From positions 1 to 64,000 of the forward strand of contig NZ_JALXVH010000002.1 of the NCBI RefSeq assembly GCF_025149945.1: DNA of 64,000 nucleotides. Direction: 5' to 3'. The notes below the pieces were generated by a model, which saw only the letters and a program-made list of their open reading frames with translations, made no database searches and had not been told where the DNA came from. This stretch comes from Kocuria sp. p3-SID1428 (GTDB lineage: Bacteria > Actinomycetota > Actinomycetes > Actinomycetales > Micrococcaceae). Shown here in pieces: positions 33,872 through 42,808 of the stretch. A program made the position numbers and the translations under genes. Within the stretch, counting starts at the first letter, position 1. Each line of letters opens with the position of its first letter.

Positions 33872-34504
33872 ATGTCCTCCCCACAGCTGCACCGCTTCAC
33901 CGGGCACATCGCAGGAGCTGGCACCGCCGAGGGGACTCGCCTGGTCCTGGGGTGCTGGACCCGCACGCCGCACGGGCCGTTCGCCGACGTCATGGTCGAG
34001 GACCGTGACGGCCATCGGATCCTGCTGGCACCCGATCGCTGGGTGGCCGATTTCGTCTCCGCGACCTACACCTTCGACGAGGTGCGCCTCGTCCCCGTCT
34101 CGGTGTCCCGCACGGGCCTGGGCCGGACGGGGCAGTGGGCGATCCAGGCAGGACCGCTGGAGTGGCGCTTCCGGATCGGGGCGCGGGCGCCGTTGGGACA
34201 TCTGCTGCGCCTGATCCCGCAGCCGATCGGCCGCAGCCTCGCCTTCGCGCAGCTCAGCGATCCGATCGCCCGAGCCACGATGCCGGGGGTCCGCACTCTG
34301 GGTCAGGCCGGCCCGGGCCGCACCGAGTGGTACGCCGCCGACGATCTCCACCGGCTGAGGGGCAGCACCGCGATCTGGGAAGGGCAGAACCTGGGCGGCA
34401 TGCGCGAGATGGTGCCCCCGCCGCGCTTCGGATTCAGCTCCACCCCTCGGCAGCCGTCGCTCACCGCGGTGACCAGCACGGTCCGGGTCGACTCCGCGGC
34501 GTGA
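33872..34504 (+). CDS. Conserved hypothetical protein
   Basis: A 210-residue soluble protein with no membrane segment. The blocks HRILLAPDRWVADFVSATY and FDEVRLVPV look like a conserved actinobacterial hypothetical family, and GQWAIQAGPLEWRFRIG follows. No catalytic motif recognised. High third-position GC supports coding. Divergent from the LLM enzyme. Confidence 0.65.
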   Translation: MSSPQLHRFTGHIAGAGTAEGTRLVLGCWTRTPHGPFADVMVEDRDGHRILLAPDRWVADFVSATYTFDEVRLVPVSVSRTGLGRTGQWAIQAGPLEWRFRIGARAPLGHLLRLIPQPIGRSLAFAQLSDPIARATMPGVRTLGQAGPGRTEWYAADDLHRLRGSTAIWEGQNLGGMREMVPPPRFGFSSTPRQPSLTAVTSTVRVDSAA

Positions 34505-34581
34505 GGCCTGCCCGCCTACGATGGCCGCAGGGGCGCACGCATGCCCCGCTGACCATCCACCACCACCCTCAGGAGACCCCC

Positions 34582-35106
34582 ATGTCCTTCTCCTCGCAGA
34601 ACCCGCACGACCCGCAGCACAACCCGCAGGGCGGGCAGCCGAACCCGCAGGGCGGCCAGCCCGGCTACGGCGGGCCGCCCTACGGCGGGGCGAACCAGCC
34701 GATGCAGCAGCCGGGTCAGCACCAGCAGCCCTCCTACTCCGCACCTCAGGGCGGGTACTCGCAGCCCGGGGGCATGCCCCAGGGTCAGCCCGGACGCCAG
34801 CCGGGGCAGGAGAAGGGCTTCTTCGGGGCCCTGTTCGACTTCTCCTTCAAGAACTACATCACGATCAAGTTCGCCTCGGTCCTCTACATCGCGGGCATCG
34901 TGCTGCTGACGCTGGGCTGGTTCATCATGACGGTCGCCGCCTTCGCCACGGACAGCGCCCTGGCCGGCCTGGGGATGCTGATCTTCGGTCTGATCGTCCT
35001 GTTCATCTACATCGTGCTGTTCCGCCTGATGCTCGAATTCTACGTGGCCATGGTCCGCACGGCCCAGAACACGTCGATCCTGGTGGAGCGCGGCAACCGC
35101 CTCTGA
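34582..35106 (+). CDS. DUF4282 membrane protein with Gln/Gly/Pro-rich tail
   Basis: A 174-residue protein. The first 75 residues are a low-complexity tail with repeats such as NPQGGQP and GGPPYGG. Then FFGALFDFSFKNYITIKFAS opens the DUF4282 domain with two membrane spans (about residues 100-120 and 130-150), and FYVAMVRTAQNTSIL closes it. CAGGAG precedes ATG 34582. Function unknown; the tail may bind proteins at the membrane. Confidence 0.85.
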   Translation: MSFSSQNPHDPQHNPQGGQPNPQGGQPGYGGPPYGGANQPMQQPGQHQQPSYSAPQGGYSQPGGMPQGQPGRQPGQEKGFFGALFDFSFKNYITIKFASVLYIAGIVLLTLGWFIMTVAAFATDSALAGLGMLIFGLIVLFIYIVLFRLMLEFYVAMVRTAQNTSILVERGNRL

Positions 35107-35148
35107 GGCGCCTGTCCTTCCGGCTGACGCCCGCCCGAGAGGAACGCC

Positions 35149-36465
35149 ATGTCCGACGCAGAGAGCTCCGCACAGCACAGCGTGCGCCTGTCACCGCAGG
35201 CCAGCGCACAGATCCAGAAGCTGCCGCTGTCCTCGCCGGCCTCCGGCGAGGACATGGTGGGCGCGGTCTTCCACGACACCCAGGACCGCGCCCTGCGTCG
35301 TCGGGGCCTCACCCTCAGCCGCAGCGCGGAACCCGAGCGCGGCTGGCTGCTGAGCATCCCCGAGGGCGACGACCACTGGGCTGTAGAGGTCCCGCGGCTG
35401 CGCAGCGCACCGCAGCGCCTGCCCGCCGCGCTCACCCAGGTGGTCAGCGGGATCGTCGGGCAGGCCGAGCTGGTCGAGATCGACGACGACGCCGATCAGG
35501 CCCCGGACGCCGACGACAGCGCGAAGGCCGCCAAGAAGGCGAAGAAGGCCGGCGAGCCCACCGGCGTCGACGTCCTGCAGGCCGTGCTGGCTCAGCAGAC
35601 CGCGGCCCTGGAGATGTGGGACCTCAAGGCGCGCCTGGACCTGCCGGATGCGCTGCATCAGCTGCGCGTCACCGCCCGGTCCCTGCGAGGGCTGCTCAAG
35701 TCCGCGCGGCCGTTCCTGGACCGCGAGAGCGTCGACGAGCTCGGCGAGCGCCTCCAGCAGCTGGGCCGGTCCCTGTCACAGGCCCGCGACGCCGAGGTCG
35801 TGGCCGAGCTGCTCCCGCAGCGGGCCGCCGAGCTGCAGGGGCGCGTGAGCGAGAAGACCGCGCAGGCCCTCGCACAGGCTGCGCAGAAGCACTCCGAGAC
35901 CTCGGCCGCGAAGGTGCGCGGCGGCGCACAGTCCGAACGGACGGCGACCCTGCAGCTTGCTCGCGCCATCGCTCAGGAACCGCCCTTCACGGACAAGGGC
36001 CGGAAGAAGGCCGCAGGACTCACCCCGCGGCAGATGAGCGATCAGCTCGTGCGCCGCGCCCTGCGCAAGGCGACCAAGGAGACCGACCGCGCCCTGGCAG
36101 CCGCGCGCGACGAGGAGCTGGATGCCGCGCAGCGCCTCGAGCACCTGCACACCGTCAGAAAGGCCACCAAGCGGGTCCGCTACGTCGCGAAAGTGCTCCG
36201 AGCTGCCGGCTTCCGGCCGAGCAAGCCGGTGCGCAAGCTCGGCAAGGCCGCCCAGAAGGCCCAGGATGCGCTCGGCAAGACCATGGACACCGCGCTGACT
36301 ACGGCCTGGCTCCAGGGCGGCGCCGCCGGGATGCGCCGCGCCGGGGCCGACCCGTATGAGCTGGGCCTGCTGACCGGTGTCGAGCTGCAGCGCCTGGCTC
36401 ACGGCATCGACGCCGGAGACGAGATCGTGGCACGGCTGGCCCGGAGGCTCGAGCAGCACAGCTGA
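35149..36465 (+). CDS. CHAD-domain protein with degenerate CYTH-like N terminus
   Basis: A 438-residue protein. Residues 1-110 resemble a CYTH/triphosphate tunnel domain (FHDTQDRALRRRGLTLSRS; WAVEVP) but lack the usual ExExK start. The CHAD domain covers about 140-430, rich in conserved His, Arg and Lys: LPDALHQLRVTARSLRGLLK near 165 and LEHLHTVRKATKRVRYVAKV near 325. CHAD domains bind polyphosphate. The N-terminal half is probably not catalytic. Confidence 0.82.
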   Translation: MSDAESSAQHSVRLSPQASAQIQKLPLSSPASGEDMVGAVFHDTQDRALRRRGLTLSRSAEPERGWLLSIPEGDDHWAVEVPRLRSAPQRLPAALTQVVSGIVGQAELVEIDDDADQAPDADDSAKAAKKAKKAGEPTGVDVLQAVLAQQTAALEMWDLKARLDLPDALHQLRVTARSLRGLLKSARPFLDRESVDELGERLQQLGRSLSQARDAEVVAELLPQRAAELQGRVSEKTAQALAQAAQKHSETSAAKVRGGAQSERTATLQLARAIAQEPPFTDKGRKKAAGLTPRQMSDQLVRRALRKATKETDRALAAARDEELDAAQRLEHLHTVRKATKRVRYVAKVLRAAGFRPSKPVRKLGKAAQKAQDALGKTMDTALTTAWLQGGAAGMRRAGADPYELGLLTGVELQRLAHGIDAGDEIVARLARRLEQHS

Positions 36466-36488
36466 TCCGCACCACTCGGATGACAGGC

Positions 36489-36527
36489 CGACGGCCCTCC
36501 CGCCGGCGTCGGGGGGGGGGGCCGTCG
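36489..36527. terminator. G-run hairpin, likely bidirectional terminator
   Basis: CGACGGCC (36489-36496) pairs with GGCCGTCG (36520-36527), and the flanking C/T-rich and eleven-G stretches can extend the stem. It lies between two convergent gene ends. Confidence 0.6.
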
Positions 36528-36559
36528 AAAGGTGGCCGCGCGAGGGCGGCCGATGCGGA

Positions 36560-38458
36560 TCAGCTCTGCGCGGAGGCTTCCTTCGGGTCGCCGTCGACGT
36601 CCGTCTCGGGCTCCTCCCCCACGGGGGTGTACCACTCGGTCAGCGCGGGATCGGTGCTCTCGAAGTCGGCTCCGGCTCCGTCGCCCTCGTCCACGTGGGT
36701 GGCACCGAAGACGAAGTCGTCGCCGTGCTCGTCGATGCCGCGGTGCACGCCCTTGTAGATCGCCTCGCGCGCGTAGCGGCGGCGGATCATGTACGGGTCG
36801 TTGCGCAGGTCCTTGGCCCAGGCGATCATCACGCCCAGCAGGATGATGCTGAAGGGCAGGGCGCAGGTCACCATGATCGACTGCAGACCGGCGAGGGTGT
36901 CCTGACCGCCGGCCAGCAGCAGGAACATCGACACGAGGCCCAGGCACAGGCCCCACAGGATCGTCACGGGGTGGGAGGGGTTGGACCGCCCCGACTGCGA
37001 CATCGAGCCCATCACGTTGGAGGCCGAGTCGGCCGCCGTCGTGAAGAAGATCAGGATCGCCAGCAGCACGAGGAGCGAGGTCAGACCCGTCAGCGGCAGG
37101 TTCTCCAGCATGTCGAACATGACGTTCTCACCGGAGCCCTCGGGAACGAGCTCGTGCCCGTTGAGGTTCATCCACACGGCCGTGCCGCCGAAGACCACGA
37201 ACCAGGCCACGGAGATCAGCGACGGGGCGAAGATCACCACGGTCACGAACTGGCGCAGGGTCCTGCCCTTGGAGATCTTGGCGATGAACATGCCCACGAA
37301 GGGCGACCAGGAGATCCACCACGCCCAGTACATCATCGTCCAGCCGGTCGCGAAGGCGCCCTCGGCCTCGCCCTGGCTGGGCGCCACGGAGAGCATGGCC
37401 AGCAGGTTGTCCACGAAGGCGTAGACCGTCACCGGCATCAGGTCCAGCAGGAACAGCAGCGGACCGGTGACCGCGACGAACAGGGTCAGTCCCAGCACCA
37501 GCACCATGTTGGTGTTGGACAGCAGGCGGATGCCCCGCTTCACGCCCGAGACCGCGGAGATCAGGAACACCACGGTGAGCACGCTGATGATCACGACGAT
37601 CGAGCCGTCGCCCTCCAGCGGCTGCCCGGTGAAGATCGAGATGCCGGAACGGATCTGCAGCGCCCCGATGCCCAGCGAGGTCGCCGTGCCGAACAGGGTC
37701 ACCATCAGCGCGAAGACATCGATGAGCTTGCCCAGGATGCGCTGGTCCGCGTTGGGGAAGATCGGCTCGAACAGCTCGGAGATCAGGGGCAGGCGGCCTC
37801 GGCGGTACGCCGCGTAGGCCAGCGATCCGCCGACCAGCGAATACGCCGCCCAGGGGAAGATCGAGTAGTGGAGGCTGGTCTGCGCCAGCGCGGGCGCGAC
37901 GGCGCCCATGGTGCCGGACTCGCCCTCGAAGGCCGGCGGCAGGGTCAGGAAGTGGCTCAGCGGCTCGAGCGGGCCGTAGAACACCAGGCCGATGCCCAGG
38001 CCGGCCGCGAAGAGCATGGCGATCCACGATCCGGTCGAGAACTCCGGCTCGCTGTCATCGGCACCGAGCTTGATCTTGCCCGTGGGCCCATAGCCGATGA
38101 TGAACATGAACGCCACGATCAGCACCATCAGCGCCCCGAGCATCCACCCGAAGTGGGTGACCACCCAGGTCTGCATGACCGGCCCGACAGCACCCAGGTT
38201 CTCCGGAGCGACGATCGCCCAGATCAGCACCCCGATGACGAGCGCGGCGGCTGCGGCGAAGACGAACTTGTCGGTGGGGAAGTCGTCGCGGGCGTCCTCC
38301 ACGTCGAACCCGGGGACCAGGGCCGGGTGGACGGTGCGGCGGCCGCTGGCCGCCAGGCGCACGGTGGTCTGGACGCTCTCCGGCGCCTTCTGGTCGTGGA
38401 TCCGGTTCTCGATCTGGATCTCTGAATCGGACTCGCTGTCCGAAGCGCGGTTTCTCAT
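36560..38458 (-). CDS. BCCT-family betaine/carnitine/choline transporter
   Basis: A 632-residue carrier with twelve membrane spans, preceded by a charged N-terminal tail of about 50 residues and followed by an acidic C-terminal tail, as in BetP-type osmosensing members. The family signature MYWAWWISWSPFVGMFIAKI, followed by SKGRTLRQF, lies near residues 365-392. Takes up compatible solutes with sodium or protons, probably in osmotic stress. Substrate is inferred from family. Confidence 0.93.
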   Translation of the reverse strand: MRNRASDSESDSEIQIENRIHDQKAPESVQTTVRLAASGRRTVHPALVPGFDVEDARDDFPTDKFVFAAAAALVIGVLIWAIVAPENLGAVGPVMQTWVVTHFGWMLGALMVLIVAFMFIIGYGPTGKIKLGADDSEPEFSTGSWIAMLFAAGLGIGLVFYGPLEPLSHFLTLPPAFEGESGTMGAVAPALAQTSLHYSIFPWAAYSLVGGSLAYAAYRRGRLPLISELFEPIFPNADQRILGKLIDVFALMVTLFGTATSLGIGALQIRSGISIFTGQPLEGDGSIVVIISVLTVVFLISAVSGVKRGIRLLSNTNMVLVLGLTLFVAVTGPLLFLLDLMPVTVYAFVDNLLAMLSVAPSQGEAEGAFATGWTMMYWAWWISWSPFVGMFIAKISKGRTLRQFVTVVIFAPSLISVAWFVVFGGTAVWMNLNGHELVPEGSGENVMFDMLENLPLTGLTSLLVLLAILIFFTTAADSASNVMGSMSQSGRSNPSHPVTILWGLCLGLVSMFLLLAGGQDTLAGLQSIMVTCALPFSIILLGVMIAWAKDLRNDPYMIRRRYAREAIYKGVHRGIDEHGDDFVFGATHVDEGDGAGADFESTDPALTEWYTPVGEEPETDVDGDPKEASAQS

Positions 38459-38589
38459 AGGAAGCTCCCTGGGGTTTCGGCGGCGTCCGACACTAGCGGG
38501 TCCGCGGAGATATCCCCCAGGACGTCTCTGCCTGAGCAGGCGATGTTCATCTCGGTTTCGCTATCGGGCGGCGGTGCTAGCTTCGGGCC

Positions 38590-39081
38590 ATGACCGAGAC
38601 CGCCATCCGCACCGCAGTCCCCGACGACGTCCACGAGATCGTCGAGCTCGTGCACGACCTGGCCGTGTACGAGAAGGAGCCCGACGCCGTGAAGCTCACC
38701 CCCGACGTGCTGCGGGAGCAGCTCTTCGGTGAGCGCCCGGCGATCTTCGCCCACGTCGCGCCTGCCCCGGAGAGGGCCGGACGGCGGATCGAGGGCTTCG
38801 CGCTGTGGTTCCTGAACTACTCCACTTGGGAGGGCACGCACGGGATCTACCTGGAGGACCTCTACGTGCGCCCGGAGGCCCGAGGCACAGGACACGGCAA
38901 GGCGCTGCTGCGCACCCTGGCCCGCACCGCCTGCGAGCGCGGCTACCAGCGCGTGGAGTGGTCGGTGCTGCAGTGGAATCAGCCGTCGATCGAGTTCTAC
39001 CGCTCGCTCGGAGCGCGGCCCATGGACGGCTGGGACGTCTACCGGCTGACCGGCGACGCCCTCGAATCCTTCGGCAGCTGA
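38590..39081 (+). CDS. GNAT acetyltransferase, diamine/polyamine type
   Basis: A 163-residue enzyme. AVYEKEPDAVKLTPDVLREQ (about residues 28-47) and EGTHGIYLEDLYVRPEARGTG (77-97), with the acetyl-CoA loop GTGHGKALL, match the spermidine/thialysine N-acetyltransferase group. VLQWNQPSIEFYRSLGA near the end is typical. The polyamine substrate is inferred from family. Confidence 0.88.
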   Translation: MTETAIRTAVPDDVHEIVELVHDLAVYEKEPDAVKLTPDVLREQLFGERPAIFAHVAPAPERAGRRIEGFALWFLNYSTWEGTHGIYLEDLYVRPEARGTGHGKALLRTLARTACERGYQRVEWSVLQWNQPSIEFYRSLGARPMDGWDVYRLTGDALESFGS

Positions 39082-39087
39082 AAACCC

Positions 39088-39465
39088 GTGGACGAACAGG
39101 AGCTAATGGCCTGGGCGAACGAGATCGCCCTGCAGTGCCCGGGTGCTGAGCTGGAGCACCCCTTCGGCCCCGAGACGGACGTGTACAAGGTCCGCGGGAA
39201 GATGTTCCTCATGCGTCTGGAGCTGCGCGGTCAGTGGATGCTGAACCTCAAGGTCGAGCCGCAGGACGGGCAGGCCCTGCGCGATGAGTACGCCGAGATC
39301 ACCCCCGGCTACCACATGAACAAGAGGCACTGGGTCTCGGTGCGCGCCGGGGAGGCCCTGAGCAGGAGGTTCGTCCGCGAGCTCGTCGTGGACTCCTACC
39401 GTCTGGTGCTCGAGAAGCTGCCGCGCAGCGTCCGCCCCGTGGATCCGGAGACGTACGGGGGCTGA
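39088..39465 (+). CDS. MmcQ/YjbR family protein
   Basis: A 125-residue protein of the CyaY-like MmcQ/YjbR fold. FGPETDVYKVRGKMFLM (about residues 27-43), LNLKVEPQDGQALRDEY and PGYHMNKRHWVSVRA are the family blocks, thought to bind DNA or nucleic acid. Starts at GTG 39088, six bases after the acetyltransferase stop, so probably one transcript. Confidence 0.85.
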   Translation: MDEQELMAWANEIALQCPGAELEHPFGPETDVYKVRGKMFLMRLELRGQWMLNLKVEPQDGQALRDEYAEITPGYHMNKRHWVSVRAGEALSRRFVRELVVDSYRLVLEKLPRSVRPVDPETYGG

Positions 39466-39469
39466 GCGC

Positions 39470-40642
39470 TCAGACGGCGACCTTCTCGAACAGCGCCGCC
39501 GTGCCGATGCCGCCGGCCGAGCTGATCATGGCCAGCAGCAGGCTGCCCTCCGGCAGATCGCGCGCTCGGGCCAGCAGCCGGACCACGGAGACCGCTCCGG
39601 AGGCGCCGTAGGCATGGCCGAGGGCCAGGGCGCCGCCGTCGGCGTTGAGCACGCGCTCGTCGATGCCCAGCAGGTCGGTGCAGGCGAGCACCTGCCCGGC
39701 GAAGGCCTCGTTGAACTCGACCGCCGCGAGCTGCCTCGCGGCCACCCCCTGCTCCGCCAGCAGCCGAGCCGCCGCGGCAGCCGCTCCCAGCCCCAGCCGC
39801 GTGGGATCCACCCCCAGGGTCGACGCGCCGCGGAAGGCCAGGGCCGTCGTCGCTCGCAGGCCGTGCGCCGCCGCCGGGGTCGCGATCAGGACCGCAGCCG
39901 CCCCATCCGCATCGGCGCACGAATTCCCGGCGGTCACGGTGCCTCCGTCGACGAATGCCGCCGGGAAGCGGGCCAGCAGCTCGGCGTTCAAGCGCGGACG
40001 CGGGCCGTTGTCGGCGGTGACTTCGCCTCGGGCTCCGGTCACCGGCACGAGCTCCTCATCGAACCGTCCGACGGCCGCCGCCTCGAGCGCCCTGCGGTGG
40101 CTGCGCAGGGCGAAGGCATCCTGGCGCCGGCGATCGATCCCGCGCTCCCGGGCCACGGTCTCCGCGGCTTCACCCATGCCCGGATCCCCCAGGTGCTCGG
40201 GGCTGAAGCGGGCGCGCCGGTAGAACTCGACCTCACCGTCCGTCCCTCGACGGCCCCGCAGCGGAGCGGTGCTGATGCTCTCGGCGCCGCCGGCCAGGAA
40301 GGCGCTACCCGCTCCGGCCTGCGCCAGTCGGCAGGCCAGCACGACGGCGTCGAGCCCCGAGCCGCACTGCCGATCGACCGTGACCCCCGGGACGGACAGA
40401 GGCAGCCCGGCCTCCAGGGCCGACAGCCGCGCCAGGTTGCCGCCGGCGCCCACCGCGTTGCCCATCACGACGTCCGCGACGGACTCCGGCGCCACTCCTG
40501 AGTCCGTCATGAGCCTGCGCAGGACGGGAGTCAGGAGCTGATGCACGGGAACGTCGGACAGCGCGGTCCGGGCACGCACCAGCGGGGTCCGGCGCCCGAG
40601 CAGCAGCAGAGGAGCTGGGGGCTCAGCCGAGGGGTCGGGCAC
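39470..40642 (-). CDS. Thiolase-family protein lacking the second active-site Cys
   Basis: A 390-residue thiolase fold. TVDRQCGSGLDAV (about residues 82-94) has the acyl-accepting Cys, and EFNEAFAGQ near 308 and LGHAYGASGAVSVVRL near 338 the third and fourth motifs. But where thiolases have M-C-I-G-G-G near the C terminus, this one has AMISSAGGIGTAALF, so the general-base Cys is absent. It may be a synthase-like or inactive variant. GTG start at 40642 overlaps the upstream ligase stop by 20 bases. The pair resembles VraA/VraB of staphylococci and YhfS/YhfT of Bacillus. Confidence 0.8.
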   Translation of the reverse strand: MPDPSAEPPAPLLLLGRRTPLVRARTALSDVPVHQLLTPVLRRLMTDSGVAPESVADVVMGNAVGAGGNLARLSALEAGLPLSVPGVTVDRQCGSGLDAVVLACRLAQAGAGSAFLAGGAESISTAPLRGRRGTDGEVEFYRRARFSPEHLGDPGMGEAAETVARERGIDRRRQDAFALRSHRRALEAAAVGRFDEELVPVTGARGEVTADNGPRPRLNAELLARFPAAFVDGGTVTAGNSCADADGAAAVLIATPAAAHGLRATTALAFRGASTLGVDPTRLGLGAAAAAARLLAEQGVAARQLAAVEFNEAFAGQVLACTDLLGIDERVLNADGGALALGHAYGASGAVSVVRLLARARDLPEGSLLLAMISSAGGIGTAALFEKVAV

Positions 40643-42020
40643 GGGGATCTCCCTCCTCGATCCAGGACCGCAGCACGGCGCGGCTGATCTTCCCTCCGCC
40701 GGTGACGGGCAGCTCACCCAGCCGCCAGTACTGCTGCGGGCGCTTGGTCGGGGCCAGCTGGGTCTCCAGTGCGGCCCGCAGGCTCTGCCGATCCGTCCCT
40801 TCGTCCTCGAGAAGGACGCCGGCGACCAGGCGCTGTCCGCGAGAAGGATCCGGCAGGCCCACCACGACGGCCTCGGCCACCCCCGGCACAGAGCCGATCG
40901 CGGCCTCCACCTCCTGCGGGTAGATGTTCAGCCCGCCCGAGTTGATCATCTCGGAGGCCCGGCCCTGCACGTGCAGCCGCCCATCGCGCAGGAAGCCCTG
41001 ATCCCGCACCGTCGCCAGGTCTGCGATCCGCGCGAATGCCCGGCCGTCATCGCCCCACAGGTAGCCGTCGCACACCAGATCGGAGCGCACGGCGATGCTC
41101 CCGGTGCTTCCCTCCGGGAGGACACGGCCGTCGTGGTTGACGATGACCGCCTCCACGCCGGGGAACGGCAGCCCCACCGCCGTCGGGTCGAGCGTCCGGA
41201 TCTCCCCCGGCGAATGCTCCTGAGCGGCCACGAAGCCGAGCTCCGCAGCGCCGAAGTACTCCCAGATCACGGCATTCGGCGCCCATCGGCGGGCCGCGGC
41301 CAGCGTCTGCGGATCCAGCTTCTGCCCCGCGCAGACGATTGCACGCAGTCCATGCGCAGACTCTCCGGCAGCCAGGGCGCGCTCGGCGATCAGGCGCAGC
41401 ATCGTCGGCACGGCCACCACCCGGGTGACGCCCTCGGCGGTGATCGCCGCACGGGCCGCCGCGCTGTCGAAGCGCGGCAGGACGACGACGGCGGCGCCGG
41501 CATGCAGGCACTCGGAGAGCGCGTAGAGATTCATGCTCGACGACAGCGGGCCGGGCACCAGCACCCGGTCCTCGCTGCGCAGGTCGAAATGCCGGGTCGA
41601 GGCCTCGAAGGAGCGTCGCCAGGAGCCGCGGCTGCGCAGGAACCCCTTGGGCACCGAGGTGGTGCCGGAGGTCAGGCCCACCAGGAAGGCGGAGTCGTCG
41701 GGCCCGTCGCGCAGGTCTGCCGGTGCTGCGCTTTCCGGGAGCACGTCGCGGCAGCGCTCTCGCACCGCGCCGCCGATGCTCTCGGGCAGGCCCGGATCCA
41801 GGACCGCGCACACGCGCCGCTCGGCCACTCCCGCCGCCCATCGCACGACGAACTCCGTGCCGGTGCCCTGCTGCAGGATCCCGACGGCCTCCCCCGAAGC
41901 CGCCAGCTCGGCAGCCCGCGAGCGCAGCCCGCTCCAGCTCAGCCGGTCGCCGGCGCAGACGACGGCCGTGCCCTGCGAACGCTGCTCGGCCCAGCGGGAG
42001 AGGCGGTCCAGGAAGGGCAC
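40623..42020 (-). CDS. AMP-dependent acyl-CoA synthetase/ligase
   Basis: A 465-residue ANL-family adenylating enzyme. VGLTSGTTSVPKGFLRS (about residues 112-128) is the ATP loop, IWEYFGAAELGFVA near 245 the A5 motif, and LHVQGRASEMINSGGLNIYP near 345 the hinge. GKISRAVL near the end supplies the catalytic Lys. Likely activates a carboxylic acid to its CoA thioester for the co-transcribed thiolase-like protein. Acyl substrate unknown. Confidence 0.87.
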   Translation of the reverse strand: MPFLDRLSRWAEQRSQGTAVVCAGDRLSWSGLRSRAAELAASGEAVGILQQGTGTEFVVRWAAGVAERRVCAVLDPGLPESIGGAVRERCRDVLPESAAPADLRDGPDDSAFLVGLTSGTTSVPKGFLRSRGSWRRSFEASTRHFDLRSEDRVLVPGPLSSSMNLYALSECLHAGAAVVVLPRFDSAAARAAITAEGVTRVVAVPTMLRLIAERALAAGESAHGLRAIVCAGQKLDPQTLAAARRWAPNAVIWEYFGAAELGFVAAQEHSPGEIRTLDPTAVGLPFPGVEAVIVNHDGRVLPEGSTGSIAVRSDLVCDGYLWGDDGRAFARIADLATVRDQGFLRDGRLHVQGRASEMINSGGLNIYPQEVEAAIGSVPGVAEAVVVGLPDPSRGQRLVAGVLLEDEGTDRQSLRAALETQLAPTKRPQQYWRLGELPVTGGGKISRAVLRSWIEEGDPRARPLG

Positions 42021-42022
42021 CG

Positions 42023-42247
42023 CTAGTCCGTTCCCAGCACGAGCTTGAACCCCTCGTGCCTGCGCTCGAAGCCCAGCCGCTCGTAGAAGCGGTGGGCGTC
42101 CTTGCGCTGCTTGTCCTCCTCCGAGCGGATCCCATCGCGGGAGGCGCCCAGAATGTCGTCCGACAGCAGCCCGATCAGCGCCGGCAGGTCCTCGGCCGTC
42201 GCCTCCTCCAGCACGACTTCAGTTCCCGGAAGCTCGATCCTGTCCAT
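42023..42247 (-). pseudogene. Internally deleted GNAT acetyltransferase
   Basis: 74 codons. The first 30 residues (VVLEEATAEDLPALIGLLSD then DILGASRDG) match the N terminus of GNAT enzymes. The rest (DKQRKDAHRFYERLGFERRH then EGFKL) matches their C terminus. The central 75-80 residues with the acetyl-CoA loop are missing, in frame. The product cannot bind acetyl-CoA. Lies 2 bases from the ligase start. Confidence 0.75.
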
Positions 42248-42253
42248 TCGTCC

Positions 42254-42658
42254 TCACCATCCCGGCTGGTTGCTGCTGGTCCACGGGTCGCTGCGATCGC
42301 GCCACGGATGCGGACTGCCGTGGTCGATCTCGCGGCGCATCTCGACCAGGCGGTGATCCGCCTCGGCCCATCCGAGAACGATCTCACGGTGGGCCACGTG
42401 CCCGCGCTCCGTCACGACCAGCGGCACGGCGGCCATCCCTGATGCACGGGCGAGCAGCACGAACGGCATCGCGATCCACTGTGCCAGGGACTCGAGCAGC
42501 CACAGCACCAGCAGCGGGAGCAGCAGGATCATGGCGATCGCGCCCACGACGACGGAGATCGGATCGTCCACGGCCGAGCCCGGCATGATCTCCAGGACGC
42601 CGGCCATCCAGCGCCGCGAGCGGCTTCGCCACGGAAGGAGGCGTCGGCGCGCCTTCAT
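42254..42658 (-). CDS. Small membrane protein with charged tail
   Basis: A 134-residue protein. A very basic N terminus (RRRLLPWRSRSRRW) precedes two hydrophobic segments (about residues 36-55 and 60-80). The C-terminal 55 residues are charged and Trp/His-rich (REIVLGWAEADHRLVEMRRE). No family recognised. GGAGG lies shortly before the ATG. Confidence 0.55.
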   Translation of the reverse strand: MKARRRLLPWRSRSRRWMAGVLEIMPGSAVDDPISVVVGAIAMILLLPLLVLWLLESLAQWIAMPFVLLARASGMAAVPLVVTERGHVAHREIVLGWAEADHRLVEMRREIDHGSPHPWRDRSDPWTSSNQPGW

Positions 42659-42808
42659 GGCTGTCTCCTCGGTCTCATGGCGGCCGACCGGCCGCGGATC
42701 GGTTCGTGAGCAGTCTGCCAGAGGGGTCCCGACAGGGCCTCTGTGTCGTCGGAGCCCCGTTCTACGCTTTCCAGCGGAAGGCACGACACGACTCATCAGG
42801 AGGCACCC

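Noticed and set aside
36511..36521. Eleven-G run as a phase-variable switch
   Set aside because: It lies between two convergent stops, outside any coding frame or promoter, and fits a terminator stem.
36377..38425. A 682-codon plus-strand frame opposite the BCCT gene
   Set aside because: Highly repetitive His/Gln/Arg/Asp composition and full overlap with a clear BCCT transporter; a shadow frame.
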